A stretch of 64,000 nt of DNA. Source: Candidatus Desulfofervidaceae bacterium (lineage in GTDB: Bacteria; Desulfobacterota; Desulfofervidia; Desulfofervidales; Desulfofervidaceae). Each line of letters opens with the position of its first letter. Positions within the stretch are counted from its first letter, which is position 1. The position numbers and the translations under genes were made by a program. The notes beneath the pieces are model-generated. The model saw only the letters and a program-made list of their open reading frames with translations, was not told the DNA's origin and did no database searches. Of this stretch, positions 41,429-50,928 are shown one piece after another. The stretch spans positions 1 through 64,000 of the forward strand of contig JALWFG010000016.1 of NCBI GenBank assembly GCA_027038965.1, read 5' to 3'.

Positions 41429-42880
41429 TTAATAGGCCGTAACCCTTATATTGGTAATCAAAATTTCTTTATGTTCTGATGGATTAGCTCCCCAAAGACC
41501 GAAACTAATAGCATTCCTATTAGGCAAATTGCCACCTACTATCCCACCACCAATTGGTTCTTGGTATATCCGCTGCCCATCTACAAAGATTTTTATCATA
41601 CCATTTTTTTGTTGCACAGCAAAATGATGAATTTCCCCTGCCCGAATTTTTGTAGTCCTAATCTCCTTTCCACTCCAGCGGGGGTACTCCCAGTCTGAGG
41701 CCCAATGAAGGACATCAGGGCTATTTGGATCTCTCGGCTCTCCCAAAAACATAGCATGTGCCATTCCCCAAACACTTTTGCTGAAATAAACATCCCATTC
41801 CACCGCAAAGTTTTGAGGCAATCTTAATTTCGCTTGGACATCTACATTTTTACTCAATGCCCGTAACCATTTCCTTCCACTAAAACTAGCTACTTCAACT
41901 TGGCCCTTCATAAGATGGATTCCAGTAGGAATATCTCCGATGTTGTATTCGGAAAAATCCTCTTGAAAAAGCACTTTTTTACCAGCTACAAACCGCTCAC
42001 CTCCACCGATTATCCCTCCAGACGTTAGCTGTCCTCCCACAATGCCTCCAGTCGGCGCAGGGGAGGCAGATGGCGTTTGTTGGTTATAAGAAGTGGGGTG
42101 TACCTCCTGACCCGTGGCCGAATACCGATAATAATTCTCAGGCACCATCTGAGCAATGGCCTTGACTGCATTTTCAAGCATTACCCTAATGGCCTTCTCC
42201 ATTGGGGTGTTTTTATACGCGCCCAATCCACCACCTAAGGCAACGGTGCCGAGGACCAGTCCTGCACCACCACCCACCTTCCACTGGCTGGCCTTGCCTT
42301 CCACCTTAGTGGCGTTGATGACGCGTCCTGTTCTGACATCTACCAACCTTATATCTGCCGCGATATAGGCCTCTTTCTTTTTTATTGCGGCCCCGCCCAA
42401 TATGGGAACATTGAAGGGGATAATCACTCCGCCTCCACCAATCCCAGAGGCATTGGGTTCAAAGGCAGTAATGGCTCCGATAACCAATATATCAGCCCCT
42501 TCCAAAAGACCAATTTGAGGGGCTTTGCCCTGCTGCACATATCCAGACTGTCCCAAATTCAGTTCTTCCTGAATGGCCTTTAGCCCCTCCCCCCTCTCTA
42601 ACACTACAAAACGGCCTGTTTGAAAAAGGGCAGTAGACAGCATATCTGCCAGCCCACTACCAATCTCACCGTTGCATTTAGCCGCTTTACATTTGAAACT
42701 GGCTACTGCAATACGGGCCCGCGGGCCTTGGTAAGTAAGGGCCTGCTGTACCGTCGGACCGCTAGTTTGAACAGTAGTGCTAATTTCAGGTCCACAGGCA
42801 CCAAGGGAGACAACAAGAGCTAAGATTAAACCGAAATTTAACAAACGACTCAAATTATTAAACCAACTCTGGAATCGCAT
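41429..42880 (-). CDS. CsgG-like lipoprotein with C-terminal lectin/glucanase-like domain
   Basis: A 483-residue protein. N-terminal lipoprotein signal with lipobox VSLGAC (Cys about residue 29). Residues 55-255 are CsgG-like (RARIAVASFKCK, GSGLADMLSTALFQTGRFVVLERGEG, LLEGADILVIGAITAF, ADIRLVDVRTGRVINATKVEG). A Gly/Ser/Pro linker follows (TGGIVGGQLTSGGIIGGG), then from about residue 305 a beta-rich domain of concanavalin-like type (LFQEDFSEYNIGDIPTG, VEWDVYFSKSVWGMAHAMF, IKIFVDGQRIYQEPIGGG). This extra domain, missing in the paralogue at 39800, probably binds sugars or surface polymers. First gene of the three-gene minus-strand cluster. Confidence 0.78.
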   Translation of the reverse strand: MRFQSWFNNLSRLLNFGLILALVVSLGACGPEISTTVQTSGPTVQQALTYQGPRARIAVASFKCKAAKCNGEIGSGLADMLSTALFQTGRFVVLERGEGLKAIQEELNLGQSGYVQQGKAPQIGLLEGADILVIGAITAFEPNASGIGGGGVIIPFNVPILGGAAIKKKEAYIAADIRLVDVRTGRVINATKVEGKASQWKVGGGAGLVLGTVALGGGLGAYKNTPMEKAIRVMLENAVKAIAQMVPENYYRYSATGQEVHPTSYNQQTPSASPAPTGGIVGGQLTSGGIIGGGERFVAGKKVLFQEDFSEYNIGDIPTGIHLMKGQVEVASFSGRKWLRALSKNVDVQAKLRLPQNFAVEWDVYFSKSVWGMAHAMFLGEPRDPNSPDVLHWASDWEYPRWSGKEIRTTKIRAGEIHHFAVQQKNGMIKIFVDGQRIYQEPIGGGIVGGNLPNRNAISFGLWGANPSEHKEILITNIRVTAY

Positions 42881-43074
42881 GGTTATGCCTCCTCCCAGTC
42901 AAGGAATTTGGTGAAAAGAAATCTGGCCCAAAATATAACATTGCTTCCTTTTGGATGTCAAGAAAAATCTACATAAATCTAACCTTCTTTACTTAACAAA
43001 AGACCAATAAATAATGCAGGCATTAAGGACTGAAATTCAAAGTTGTTATACATTTTACATATAAGGTTGGCAAA

Positions 43075-44850
43075 CTATCTTCCTAAATAGGCATCTATTT
43101 GTTTTCTTAAATCAGCCAAACTAAAGCCTGTAATCTCACATGCTTCCTTTGGACATGTGGCTTGGCAAGAGCCACAGCCACGACATTTTTGAGTGTCCAC
43201 TACCGCAATTTTCTTCGTTTCTCCATCTTTTTCATATTCTCTCAAGGTAATGGCTTCAACCACACATACCTCAACACAATACCCACATCCATCACATTTG
43301 TCTTCTATAACGTGCATTTTGCAAATATCTTCTCTAAAACCAAGAGTAACGCAAGCTCGGCAATTTTCACATCCTCCACAATGTAAGCATCTACCCGTTT
43401 CTTGAATAAGCTCATCTAGAGTCAGCCCCCCTTCTTCTAAAACAAAACCTCGAAGTCGTTCTTTGACAGGTAAGGTAGGGGGTTTTACAGGTGCCTTGAG
43501 GGGAATTTTTTCTTTAGCGTAGGGCAGAGAAGTAGGAATAAAGGCTTGCTCGCGTCCTTCACTTAAATCTTTGCCTTCTAAGTATCGTTCGATAGAAATG
43601 GCAGCTTCCTTTCCAGCCCTAATGGCCTCTGGGACGCGACCAATACGCATGACATCCCCAGCTACAAAAACACCTTTATGTGAAGTCTCCAAGGTAAGCG
43701 GATTGGCACTAATGCGCCCGTTTTCGTCAAGGATATCCTTTAGGTATTCCCTATCAGGAAGCTGTCCAATGGCGAACACAAGAAAATCGGCCGAAAGGGC
43801 CACAGTATCCTTGGAATCAAACTGAGGGTTAAATATTTTTCGGCCATCAACCAAGTCATATACAGAGGTACATTTTATAAAGGTTAACAATAAGCGATTC
43901 TCAACTTGCTCTACATTCTGAAGCCCTCGCGAGTAATAAAATTTAATACCTTCTTCCTTTCCCCTTTGTTCGTCTTCTATGTTGGCCAAGATACCATCTT
44001 TTGAATTTCTATCTTCAGACTCTAAACAAGCCAATGATACCCTTGCCCCAAACCGCCGTAGGGACCTGGCGGTATCTATGGCCACCCCACTTCCGCCGAT
44101 GACTATTACCTCTTTTCCAGCATATTTATTCCTATCTAACGTCCCCTTACTAATGCCTTTCAGAATATCAATGGCGTTTTCTACCCCTTGTTTCCCTTGG
44201 GCAAAAGGAGGTACAGGTCGAGGAGATTGAGTCCCAGTGGCTACCAATACCGCATCATATTCTGATTTTAGGGCCAACAGAGGAGGACTACATCCCAGAC
44301 AAATTTTTATACTTAAAGGGGTAATAATTTGGTCAATGGCAAAATCAGTTACATTTTTTGGTAGCCGAAAGGAAGGAATTAATCGCAATGCCCCTCCCAA
44401 ACGGTGTTTTTCATATAATTCAACCTTGTATCCAGCCCTAGCCAGGAAAAAGGCCGCTGTAAGACCCGCTGGTCCAGCCCCTACAATGGCAACCCTTTTA
44501 TTTCTAACACCTTGAGGGCCAATGGGGCGATATGGAGGCAATAGTCCCCTTTCCACATGCTCACGATACCAGTCAAAAATAAAACGCTCTATAAATCTGA
44601 TATGCACCCGCTCATCTACTTCCTTTCGGTTGCAAAAATTTTCACATAGCCCACAAACATAGCCACATATTCCAAAAAGGGGATTAAATAGAAAAATTTC
44701 ATCAAAAACCTTAATGAAGGCCTCTTCTGGAACCACTCTCCCTTTAACTAACTGACCTATATAGTGAAGTAAAACATTGTGGCGTTGGATTTGCCTTCCT
44801 AACGGGCATGCATTACGACAAGGCGCTATTAACACAGGCTCCATTTCCAT
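43075..44850 (-). CDS. GltD/NfnB-like FAD-NAD(P)H oxidoreductase with C-terminal ferredoxin domains
   Basis: A 591-residue flavoprotein. The N-terminus is the Fer4_20-type cluster domain (CRNACPLGRQIQRHN; CGYVCGLCENFCNR). Then a pyridine-nucleotide disulfide-type part with FAD site VAIVGAGPAGLTAAFFLARAG and NAD(P) site VIVIGGSGVAIDTARSLRRFG, and ATG-type VFVAGDVMRIG near residue 400. The C-terminus adds CLHCGGCENCRACVTLG and two 4Fe-4S motifs, CDGCGYCVEVCVV and CRGCGSCQATCPK. Proteins of this layout link NAD(P)H to ferredoxin or to partner dehydrogenases. Divergent from the rTCA operon with a 398-base gap, so it may feed reductant to it; that is inference. Confidence 0.82.
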   Translation of the reverse strand: MEMEPVLIAPCRNACPLGRQIQRHNVLLHYIGQLVKGRVVPEEAFIKVFDEIFLFNPLFGICGYVCGLCENFCNRKEVDERVHIRFIERFIFDWYREHVERGLLPPYRPIGPQGVRNKRVAIVGAGPAGLTAAFFLARAGYKVELYEKHRLGGALRLIPSFRLPKNVTDFAIDQIITPLSIKICLGCSPPLLALKSEYDAVLVATGTQSPRPVPPFAQGKQGVENAIDILKGISKGTLDRNKYAGKEVIVIGGSGVAIDTARSLRRFGARVSLACLESEDRNSKDGILANIEDEQRGKEEGIKFYYSRGLQNVEQVENRLLLTFIKCTSVYDLVDGRKIFNPQFDSKDTVALSADFLVFAIGQLPDREYLKDILDENGRISANPLTLETSHKGVFVAGDVMRIGRVPEAIRAGKEAAISIERYLEGKDLSEGREQAFIPTSLPYAKEKIPLKAPVKPPTLPVKERLRGFVLEEGGLTLDELIQETGRCLHCGGCENCRACVTLGFREDICKMHVIEDKCDGCGYCVEVCVVEAITLREYEKDGETKKIAVVDTQKCRGCGSCQATCPKEACEITGFSLADLRKQIDAYLGR

Positions 44851-45248
44851 TCTCTTTTCTCCAAAGTTTTTTACTTGAAGCTATTACCAAAAAAAACGCA
44901 AAAAAGCAAGTAAAGCTGCAGTCTAAGACAGCTACCGTTTGACCGTTTATCTCTTTTATAAAAGCGTTGACCATCAGTATGTTTACCGTTAAACTCTATT
45001 ATGTTTTTCTTATCCCCTAAAATGAACCATTAATCCATTTTAAATAAGAAATTTTTAGACGATTTTTATGGCTTTTTATACCTTTTTGTCCTATTTTTCT
45101 CTTTTTATCATTCCCATGATGCCATTTATATTTTTGATGTTTCCTTTCACCGATTTGCCTCTAGCTATTTAAAACAGGATGTGTTAGGCAAAGCTTAACA
45201 AGTTTGACAAAGTATTAGGCTCAAATAGATAGAGCAAGGAGGGAAGCA
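44851..45248. promoter_or_regulatory. Divergent gap upstream of the reductive TCA operon
   Basis: About 398 bases with no gene. AT-rich, with a T-rich block at 45.06-45.11 kb. A TTGACA at 45203 with TAGATA 16 bases on is too close to the start codon at 45249 to leave a normal leader; the true promoter may lie further up. Control of the whole rTCA operon should reside here. Confidence 0.4.
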
Positions 45249-47186
45249 ATGGGTAAAACTTTAACCCAAAAGGTCTTAGAACCTCATCTTATTGTAGGAA
45301 AGTATGTGCCAGGAGAGGAAATTGGTATCAAAATTGACCAGACGCTGACGCAGGATGCTACAGGAACGATGTGTTATCTCCAATTTGAAGCCATGGGAAT
45401 CCCTAGAGTAAAAACGGAAGTTTCAGTAAGTTATGTGGATCATAATACCATTCAAGCTGGATTTGAAAATCCTGACGACCACAAATATCTCCAAACCATC
45501 GCAGCTAAGTATGGCATTATTTATTCCCGTGCGGGTAATGGTATCTGCCACCAGGTCCATTTAGAAAGATTTGCTCAGCCAGGAAAAACCCTGCTTGGCT
45601 CTGATAGTCACACCCCTACTGCTGGCGGAATGGGCATGGTCGCCATTGGAGCAGGCGGTTTGGATGTCGCTGTGGCCATGGCTGGAGGACCATTTTACCT
45701 CACTTGTCCCAAGGTTATTCGGGTTAATCTCACTGGAAAACTTCAGCCGTGGGTAAGTGCCAAAGATGTGATTTTAAAGGTGCTTGAAATCTTCGGTACT
45801 AAAGGAAATGTAGGTTATGTCTTTGAATACACAGGTGAAGGTGTAAAAACTCTTACGGTACCTGAAAGGGCCACGATTACCAATATGGGGGCTGAATGTG
45901 GGGTAACTTTTTCAATTTTTCCAAGTGATGAAATTACTAGGGCATTTCTAAGGGCTCAAGCCCGAGAGATGGATTGGGTGCCGCTTACGCCAGACGAAGA
46001 TGCCACTTACGATAAAGAGGTGGAAATCAATCTTAGTGAACTTGTACCCATGATTGCCTGTCCCCATAGCCCGGGTAATGTTAAACGAGTAGAAGAGGTA
46101 GCTGGAATACCTGTAGACCAAGTTTGCATTGGTAGTTGTACCAATTCGTCCTATAGGGATTTGATGATTGTGGCAGAAATGTTGGATGGCAAGAAATGCC
46201 ACCCTGATGTAAGTTTTGTAGTAGCCCCTGGGTCCAGACAGGTGCTTCGGATGCTGGCCGAAAATGGTGCTTTAGATAAATTAATCGCAGCCGGAGCGAG
46301 AATAGCAGAGTGTGCCTGTGGTTTTTGTATTGGCAACAGTCAGGCCCCAAGGAGTAACGGTATTTCTTTGCGCACAAATAACCGCAATTTCTTAGGAAGA
46401 TGTGGCACAAAGAGTGCTCAAGTTTATTTGGTAAGTCCTGAAACAGCAGCAGCAGCGGTAATTACAGGTAAAATTACTGATCCGCGTAGTTTGGATTTGT
46501 CATATCCAGAAATCAAATTGCCAGAGCAATTTCTGATTGATGATAGCATGTTTATCCCCCCGTCTCCTGAACCCGAAAAGATAGAGATTTACCGAGGCCC
46601 CAATATTGGTGAGCCACCAAAGAACGAACCTTTGCCAGAAAAAATTGATGGTGTAGTCACCATAAAGGTCGGTGATGAAGTTACTACTGACCATATCATT
46701 CCTGCAGGAAGTCGCATGAAGTACCGTTCTAATGTGCCCAAGTATTCAGAGTTTGTCTTTGAGGTGCTTGACCCCGAGTTCCATAAGCGGGCCAAGGCAT
46801 ATAAGGAGCAGGGGAAACATAATGTTATTGTTGGCGGTTTAAGTTATGGTCAGGGTTCTTCAAGGGAACATGCAGCTATTTGCCCAATGTATTTAGGTGT
46901 AAAAGCCGTCATTGCCAAATCCTTTGAGCGGATTCATGCAGCCAACTTAGTCAATTTTGGAATCGCCCCGTTGATCTTTAAAAATGAGGCAGATTATGAA
47001 AAAATTGAACAGGGAGATGAACTAGAAATACCAGAAATCAGGGAAAGATTGAAGGCTGGAAAGGATATTGCTGTCATAAATAAGACAAAGGGAAATAGTT
47101 TTGAAGTTACCTACAGCTTGTCTGACCGTCAAAAGGAAATTTTGTTGGCAGGCGGGACCTTAAACTATATGGCCAATCGGCAATAA
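45249..47186 (+). CDS. acnA: Aconitate hydratase
   Basis: A 645-residue single-chain aconitase of the bacterial/mitochondrial-like family (shorter than AcnB). Ribosome site GGAGGG before the ATG. Cluster cysteines: VCIGSCTNSSYRDL and ECACGFCIGN. Active-site parts: GSDSHTPTAGGMGMVAIGAGG, TDHIIPAGSRMKYRSN and YGQGSSREHAA. It interconverts citrate and isocitrate; in the reductive cycle it makes citrate for ATP-citrate lyase. First gene of the operon. Confidence 0.93.
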   Translation: MGKTLTQKVLEPHLIVGKYVPGEEIGIKIDQTLTQDATGTMCYLQFEAMGIPRVKTEVSVSYVDHNTIQAGFENPDDHKYLQTIAAKYGIIYSRAGNGICHQVHLERFAQPGKTLLGSDSHTPTAGGMGMVAIGAGGLDVAVAMAGGPFYLTCPKVIRVNLTGKLQPWVSAKDVILKVLEIFGTKGNVGYVFEYTGEGVKTLTVPERATITNMGAECGVTFSIFPSDEITRAFLRAQAREMDWVPLTPDEDATYDKEVEINLSELVPMIACPHSPGNVKRVEEVAGIPVDQVCIGSCTNSSYRDLMIVAEMLDGKKCHPDVSFVVAPGSRQVLRMLAENGALDKLIAAGARIAECACGFCIGNSQAPRSNGISLRTNNRNFLGRCGTKSAQVYLVSPETAAAAVITGKITDPRSLDLSYPEIKLPEQFLIDDSMFIPPSPEPEKIEIYRGPNIGEPPKNEPLPEKIDGVVTIKVGDEVTTDHIIPAGSRMKYRSNVPKYSEFVFEVLDPEFHKRAKAYKEQGKHNVIVGGLSYGQGSSREHAAICPMYLGVKAVIAKSFERIHAANLVNFGIAPLIFKNEADYEKIEQGDELEIPEIRERLKAGKDIAVINKTKGNSFEVTYSLSDRQKEILLAGGTLNYMANRQ

Positions 47187-47209
47187 ATAAGGAATAATAG
47201 GAGGAAAGG

Positions 47210-48481
47210 ATGGCGCAAAGAGGAATTAGGGAATATGATGCTAAAAGGCTTCTGGCCCAATATTTAAAAAAATATATGCAGGGTTTAAGCTATGATTTTA
47301 AAGCAGCCCTAGTTACTCCGGAAACAGATTGGGCCCTATTAGTCAAGGAAAATCCTTGGTTAAAGAAAAACAAGCTTGTAGCCAAGCCCGACCAACTTTT
47401 CGGCAAAAGAGGGAAACATGGGCTTGTTCTGGTTAATGCTACCTTGGATGAAGTTAAAAGTTGGATTGGCGAAAGAATGGGGAAAGAAGTTACGATTGGA
47501 AAAATTACGGATGCCCTCAATTGTTTTCTGATAGAACCGTTTATTCCTCACGATAAGGAATATTACTTGGCCATTACTACCGAAAGGGAAGGAGATAGGA
47601 TTTATATGTCTGCCGAAGGTGGTATGGAAATAGAGGAAATGTGGGATAAGGTCAATGAGGTTTTTATTCCTATTTTGGGAGACAACAAAGAAGTTCCTAA
47701 GCTTATTAAAAAGGCTATACCTAAAGGCATTGAAGAAAGGGAAAAGTTTGCCCAATTTGTTGAGCTTATTTACCAATTTTTTGTGGAATACCACTTCACT
47801 TATTTGGAATTCAATCCCTTTACCATAAAGCACAATCTTATTTATCCTCTAGATGCCGTCGCTCGCTTGGATGATACGGCCTATTTTGAATGTGCTGAAA
47901 AGTGGGGAGATATTGAATTCCCTACCCCGTTTGGTCGTAGGTATACCAAGGAAGAGGCCTATATTAAACAACTTGATGCCAAAAGTGGCTCCTCTTTAAA
48001 ACTGACTGTACTTAACCCCAAAGGAAGAATTTGGACAATGGTAGCAGGTGGTGGTGCTAGCGTAGTCTATACCGATACCATTTCCGACCTTGGTGGAGCC
48101 CAAGAACTTGGCAATTATGGTGAATATAGCGGCAACCCTACTACTGATGAGACTTATGAATATGCCAAGACCATTTTGGATTTGATGACCAGAGAAAAAG
48201 ACCCTCAGGGAAGGCCTAAAATACTGATTATTGGAGGTGGAATCGCCAATTTTACTGATGTGGCTAAGACCTTTGATGGTATCATTAAGGCCTTAGATGA
48301 TTATAAAAAGAAACTAAAAGAAGTGAACGCCAAAATCTATGTGCGCCGGGGTGGTCCCAACTACGAAAAAGGGCTTGAGAAGATGAAAGAAGCGGGTAGC
48401 AAGCTGGATTTACCTATAGAGGTTTATGGGCCAGAAACCCATATGACAAGGATTGTCAAATTGGCCCTAGAAGAAAAGTAA
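47210..48481 (+). CDS. aclB: ATP-citrate lyase, small (ATP-grasp, citrate-binding) subunit
   Basis: A 423-residue protein matching the N-terminal half of eukaryotic ATP-citrate lyase: [65 protein letters not shown] and [15 protein letters not shown]. The C-terminal part has [17 protein letters not shown] and [18 protein letters not shown], which bind citrate. With aclA it cleaves citrate to acetyl-CoA and oxaloacetate using ATP, the key reaction of the reductive TCA cycle. Chlorobium nomenclature is used. The gap to aclA is 13 bases, which holds an AAAGGAGG ribosome site. Confidence 0.93.
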   Translation: MAQRGIREYDAKRLLAQYLKKYMQGLSYDFKAALVTPETDWALLVKENPWLKKNKLVAKPDQLFGKRGKHGLVLVNATLDEVKSWIGERMGKEVTIGKITDALNCFLIEPFIPHDKEYYLAITTEREGDRIYMSAEGGMEIEEMWDKVNEVFIPILGDNKEVPKLIKKAIPKGIEEREKFAQFVELIYQFFVEYHFTYLEFNPFTIKHNLIYPLDAVARLDDTAYFECAEKWGDIEFPTPFGRRYTKEEAYIKQLDAKSGSSLKLTVLNPKGRIWTMVAGGGASVVYTDTISDLGGAQELGNYGEYSGNPTTDETYEYAKTILDLMTREKDPQGRPKILIIGGGIANFTDVAKTFDGIIKALDDYKKKLKEVNAKIYVRRGGPNYEKGLEKMKEAGSKLDLPIEVYGPETHMTRIVKLALEEK

Positions 48482-48494
48482 AAAGGAGGAGGAA

Positions 48495-50357
48495 ATGGCA
48501 AAGCCAAAACCAGATTATCTTTTGTTTGACAGAAATACCCAAGCAATTGTCTATGGATATCAAGTTAAGGCAGTCCAGCGGATGTTGGATTTTGATTACA
48601 TTTGTCGCAGAGAGACACCTAGTGTAGCGGCCATTGTGGCGCCAACAAGGAGTAATGGCTATCATAAGTGCTTTTGGGGCAATAAAGAAATTTTAATTCC
48701 TATTTATAGGCATTTTGAAGAGGCTGTAACTAAACATCCTACAGCAGATGTGATGATTAATTTTTCCTCTTATCGCTCTGCCTATCCTACTACCTTAGAG
48801 GCATTAGAGGCTGAAACCATTCGCACCATTGCCATTATCGCTGAAGGTGTACCTGAAAGATATGCCCGTAAATTAGTGGCTTTGTCCAAACAGAAGAAAA
48901 AATGGATCATTGGACCAGCAACGGTGGGTGCCATTGCAGCAGGGGCGTTTAAAATCGGTAACGCTGCAGGAACCTTAGAAAATATTATTCGCTGTAAGCT
49001 TTACCGTCCTGGGAGTGTAGGGTTTGTTTCTACTTCGGGCGGATTATTTAACGAATTAAACAATATCATTTCTCAGGCCACAAATGGTGTTTTTGAAGGT
49101 GTAGCCATTGGAGGAGATCGTTATCCGGGCACAACTTTTATTGATCATTGCTTAAGATATGAGGCCAATCCCGATATTAAGATGATTGTGCTTTTGGGCG
49201 AATTAGGAGGAACAGATGAATATGAGGTAATTGAGGCCATCAAGGCCGGTAAGATTACCAAACCAGTAGTGGCCTGGTGTATTGGAACTTGTGCCAAACT
49301 CTTTGCCAGTGAAGTTCAGTTTGGACATGCGGGTGCCCGAGCTGGAAGCGATAGAGAAACCGCTGATGCCAAAAACAATGCCTTTAAAGAAGCAGGCGCT
49401 ATTGTGCCCAATTCCTTTGATGAACTGCGAAGGGTTATCCGGGAAACCTTTGAAGAGTTGAAGGCCAAAGGTGAAATTCCAGAAATAGAGGAACCAAAAG
49501 TGCCACCTGTGCCTGAAGATTTTGCCACAGCTCGGGCCAAAGGTAGGGTAAGAAGACCAACTAACTTTATTTGCACCATTAGTGATGATCGGGGTGAAGA
49601 AGCAACCTATGTGAATGTACCTATTAGCGAAGTGGTAGAAAAAGGATATTCCCTGGGTGATGTTATTGGTCTTTTATGGCTTAAATGCCGTTTACCCAAG
49701 TGGGCCAGTGAGTTTATAGAAATGTGCCTAAAGATTGTGGCAGATCACGGGCCTTGTGTTTCCGGAGCCCACAATGCCATCGTAGCCTCTAGAGCAGGTA
49801 AAGACCTCGTTTCCTCTCTGGTGAGTGGACTCTTGACCATTGGTCCCAGGTTTGGTGGGGCAATCGATGGAGCAGCCTACTACTTCCGCAAGTTCTGTAA
49901 CGAAGGAAAAAGCCCACGTCAGATGGTAGATGAAATGAAGGCCGCAGGGATTCTCATTCCAGGTATTGGACATCGCATTAAAAGTGTTACTAATCCAGAT
50001 AAAAGAGTGGAATTACTTAAAAACTATGCCAAAAACAATTTCCCCCAGACAAAATACCTAAATTATGCCCTAGAAGTAGAGAAAATTACTACTTCTAAAC
50101 GGGGTAATTTAATTCTTAATGTAGATGGTTGCATTGGAGTGCTTTTTGTAGACATGCTTAATAGTTGTGGTTTTAGTCCTGAGGAAGTAGATGAAATTGT
50201 AGAGGCCGGCACCTTGAATGCCGTTTTTGTGCTTGGCCGAAGCATTGGCCTAATTGGTCATATTTTAGATCAAAAACGTTTGAAGACTCCGCTTTATCGT
50301 CATCCTTGGGATGATGTTTTATATGCCATTGAGCCAGCGAGGACAGTAGGGAAATAA
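48495..50357 (+). CDS. aclA: ATP-citrate lyase, large subunit with citryl-CoA lyase domain
   Basis: A 620-residue protein. The N-terminal CoA-binding/ligase part includes the phospho-histidine loop [18 protein letters not shown] (about residue 277). The C-terminal half is citrate-synthase-like ([53 protein letters not shown] and the catalytic-region YALEVEKI). This two-part build is typical of the large AclA subunit. Its presence together with aclB proves a citrate-cleaving, not citrate-synthesising, cycle by established knowledge. Its stop codon is followed directly by the start codon of the next gene. Confidence 0.93.
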   Translation: MAKPKPDYLLFDRNTQAIVYGYQVKAVQRMLDFDYICRRETPSVAAIVAPTRSNGYHKCFWGNKEILIPIYRHFEEAVTKHPTADVMINFSSYRSAYPTTLEALEAETIRTIAIIAEGVPERYARKLVALSKQKKKWIIGPATVGAIAAGAFKIGNAAGTLENIIRCKLYRPGSVGFVSTSGGLFNELNNIISQATNGVFEGVAIGGDRYPGTTFIDHCLRYEANPDIKMIVLLGELGGTDEYEVIEAIKAGKITKPVVAWCIGTCAKLFASEVQFGHAGARAGSDRETADAKNNAFKEAGAIVPNSFDELRRVIRETFEELKAKGEIPEIEEPKVPPVPEDFATARAKGRVRRPTNFICTISDDRGEEATYVNVPISEVVEKGYSLGDVIGLLWLKCRLPKWASEFIEMCLKIVADHGPCVSGAHNAIVASRAGKDLVSSLVSGLLTIGPRFGGAIDGAAYYFRKFCNEGKSPRQMVDEMKAAGILIPGIGHRIKSVTNPDKRVELLKNYAKNNFPQTKYLNYALEVEKITTSKRGNLILNVDGCIGVLFVDMLNSCGFSPEEVDEIVEAGTLNAVFVLGRSIGLIGHILDQKRLKTPLYRHPWDDVLYAIEPARTVGK

Positions 50358-50918
50358 ATGCTACTTACACCAAAACAGGTAGAAAAAAGATATGGTGTTA
50401 GCTATGAACAACTGTCAAAATGGAAATCTCAAAAGAAGTTGGTAGTGCATTTGACCCCTAGAGGTAAAGAGCGATATGCGAAGCAGGATATCGAGCGTCT
50501 GTTAGCTGAAGAGAGAGGAAAGGAAAACACAGAAATACCGGTGGCTATTTATACTCGAATTGCAAGGAAAAAGTATTTGTCTTACTTAGAGAAACAGACA
50601 GAAGAGTTAGAAGAATATTGTAGAAAGCGTAATTATAAAGTGGCTTTGGAGATTTCAGAGATTGCTAGTGGCTTGAATGAAAATAGAAAGGGAATTCAAA
50701 GGTTGATAAACGTAGCTAAACAAGGATTAATAAAAAAGATAATTGTGGAAAACAGGGAAAGATTGGCTCGGTTTGGATTGACTTATCTTTTAAAGCTGTT
50801 TGAGGCCTATGGGGTAGAGGTAGAAGTAGTTGGTGAAAAGGAAAGTTGTGACTTAAAGGAAGAAATTGCCGATGAGCTTGTAGCAATAGTAACAGCTTTT
50901 AGTCAAAAAATTAAGTAA
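50358..50918 (+). CDS. IS607-type serine recombinase with catalytic Ser replaced, inside the rTCA operon
   Basis: A 186-residue protein of the IS607 TnpA type: N-terminal MerR-like helix-turn-helix (LTPKQVEKRYGVSYEQLSKW), then a serine-recombinase domain (VAIYTRIARKKYLSYLEKQ, LEISEIASGLNENRKGIQRL, ENRERLARFGLTYLLKLFEAYG, DELVAIVTAFSQKIK). In active members the first motif is YARVSS, with the nucleophile serine right after R-V; here the position is Ala (YTRIAR, codon GCA). Other residues, such as the R-L-x-R pair, are kept. No tnpB and no element ends are visible, and the ATG touches the aclA stop while icd follows 10 bases after. Likely a domesticated DNA-binding protein, perhaps a regulator of the operon. 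A recently degraded insertion is the alternative. Confidence 0.8.
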   Translation: MLLTPKQVEKRYGVSYEQLSKWKSQKKLVVHLTPRGKERYAKQDIERLLAEERGKENTEIPVAIYTRIARKKYLSYLEKQTEELEEYCRKRNYKVALEISEIASGLNENRKGIQRLINVAKQGLIKKIIVENRERLARFGLTYLLKLFEAYGVEVEVVGEKESCDLKEEIADELVAIVTAFSQKIK

Positions 50919-50928
50919 GGAGGAAATT

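Noticed and set aside
45203-45230. TTGACA-16-TAGATA as the rTCA operon promoter
   Set aside because: Transcription would start inside the ribosome site of acnA, leaving no usable leader; kept only as a note.
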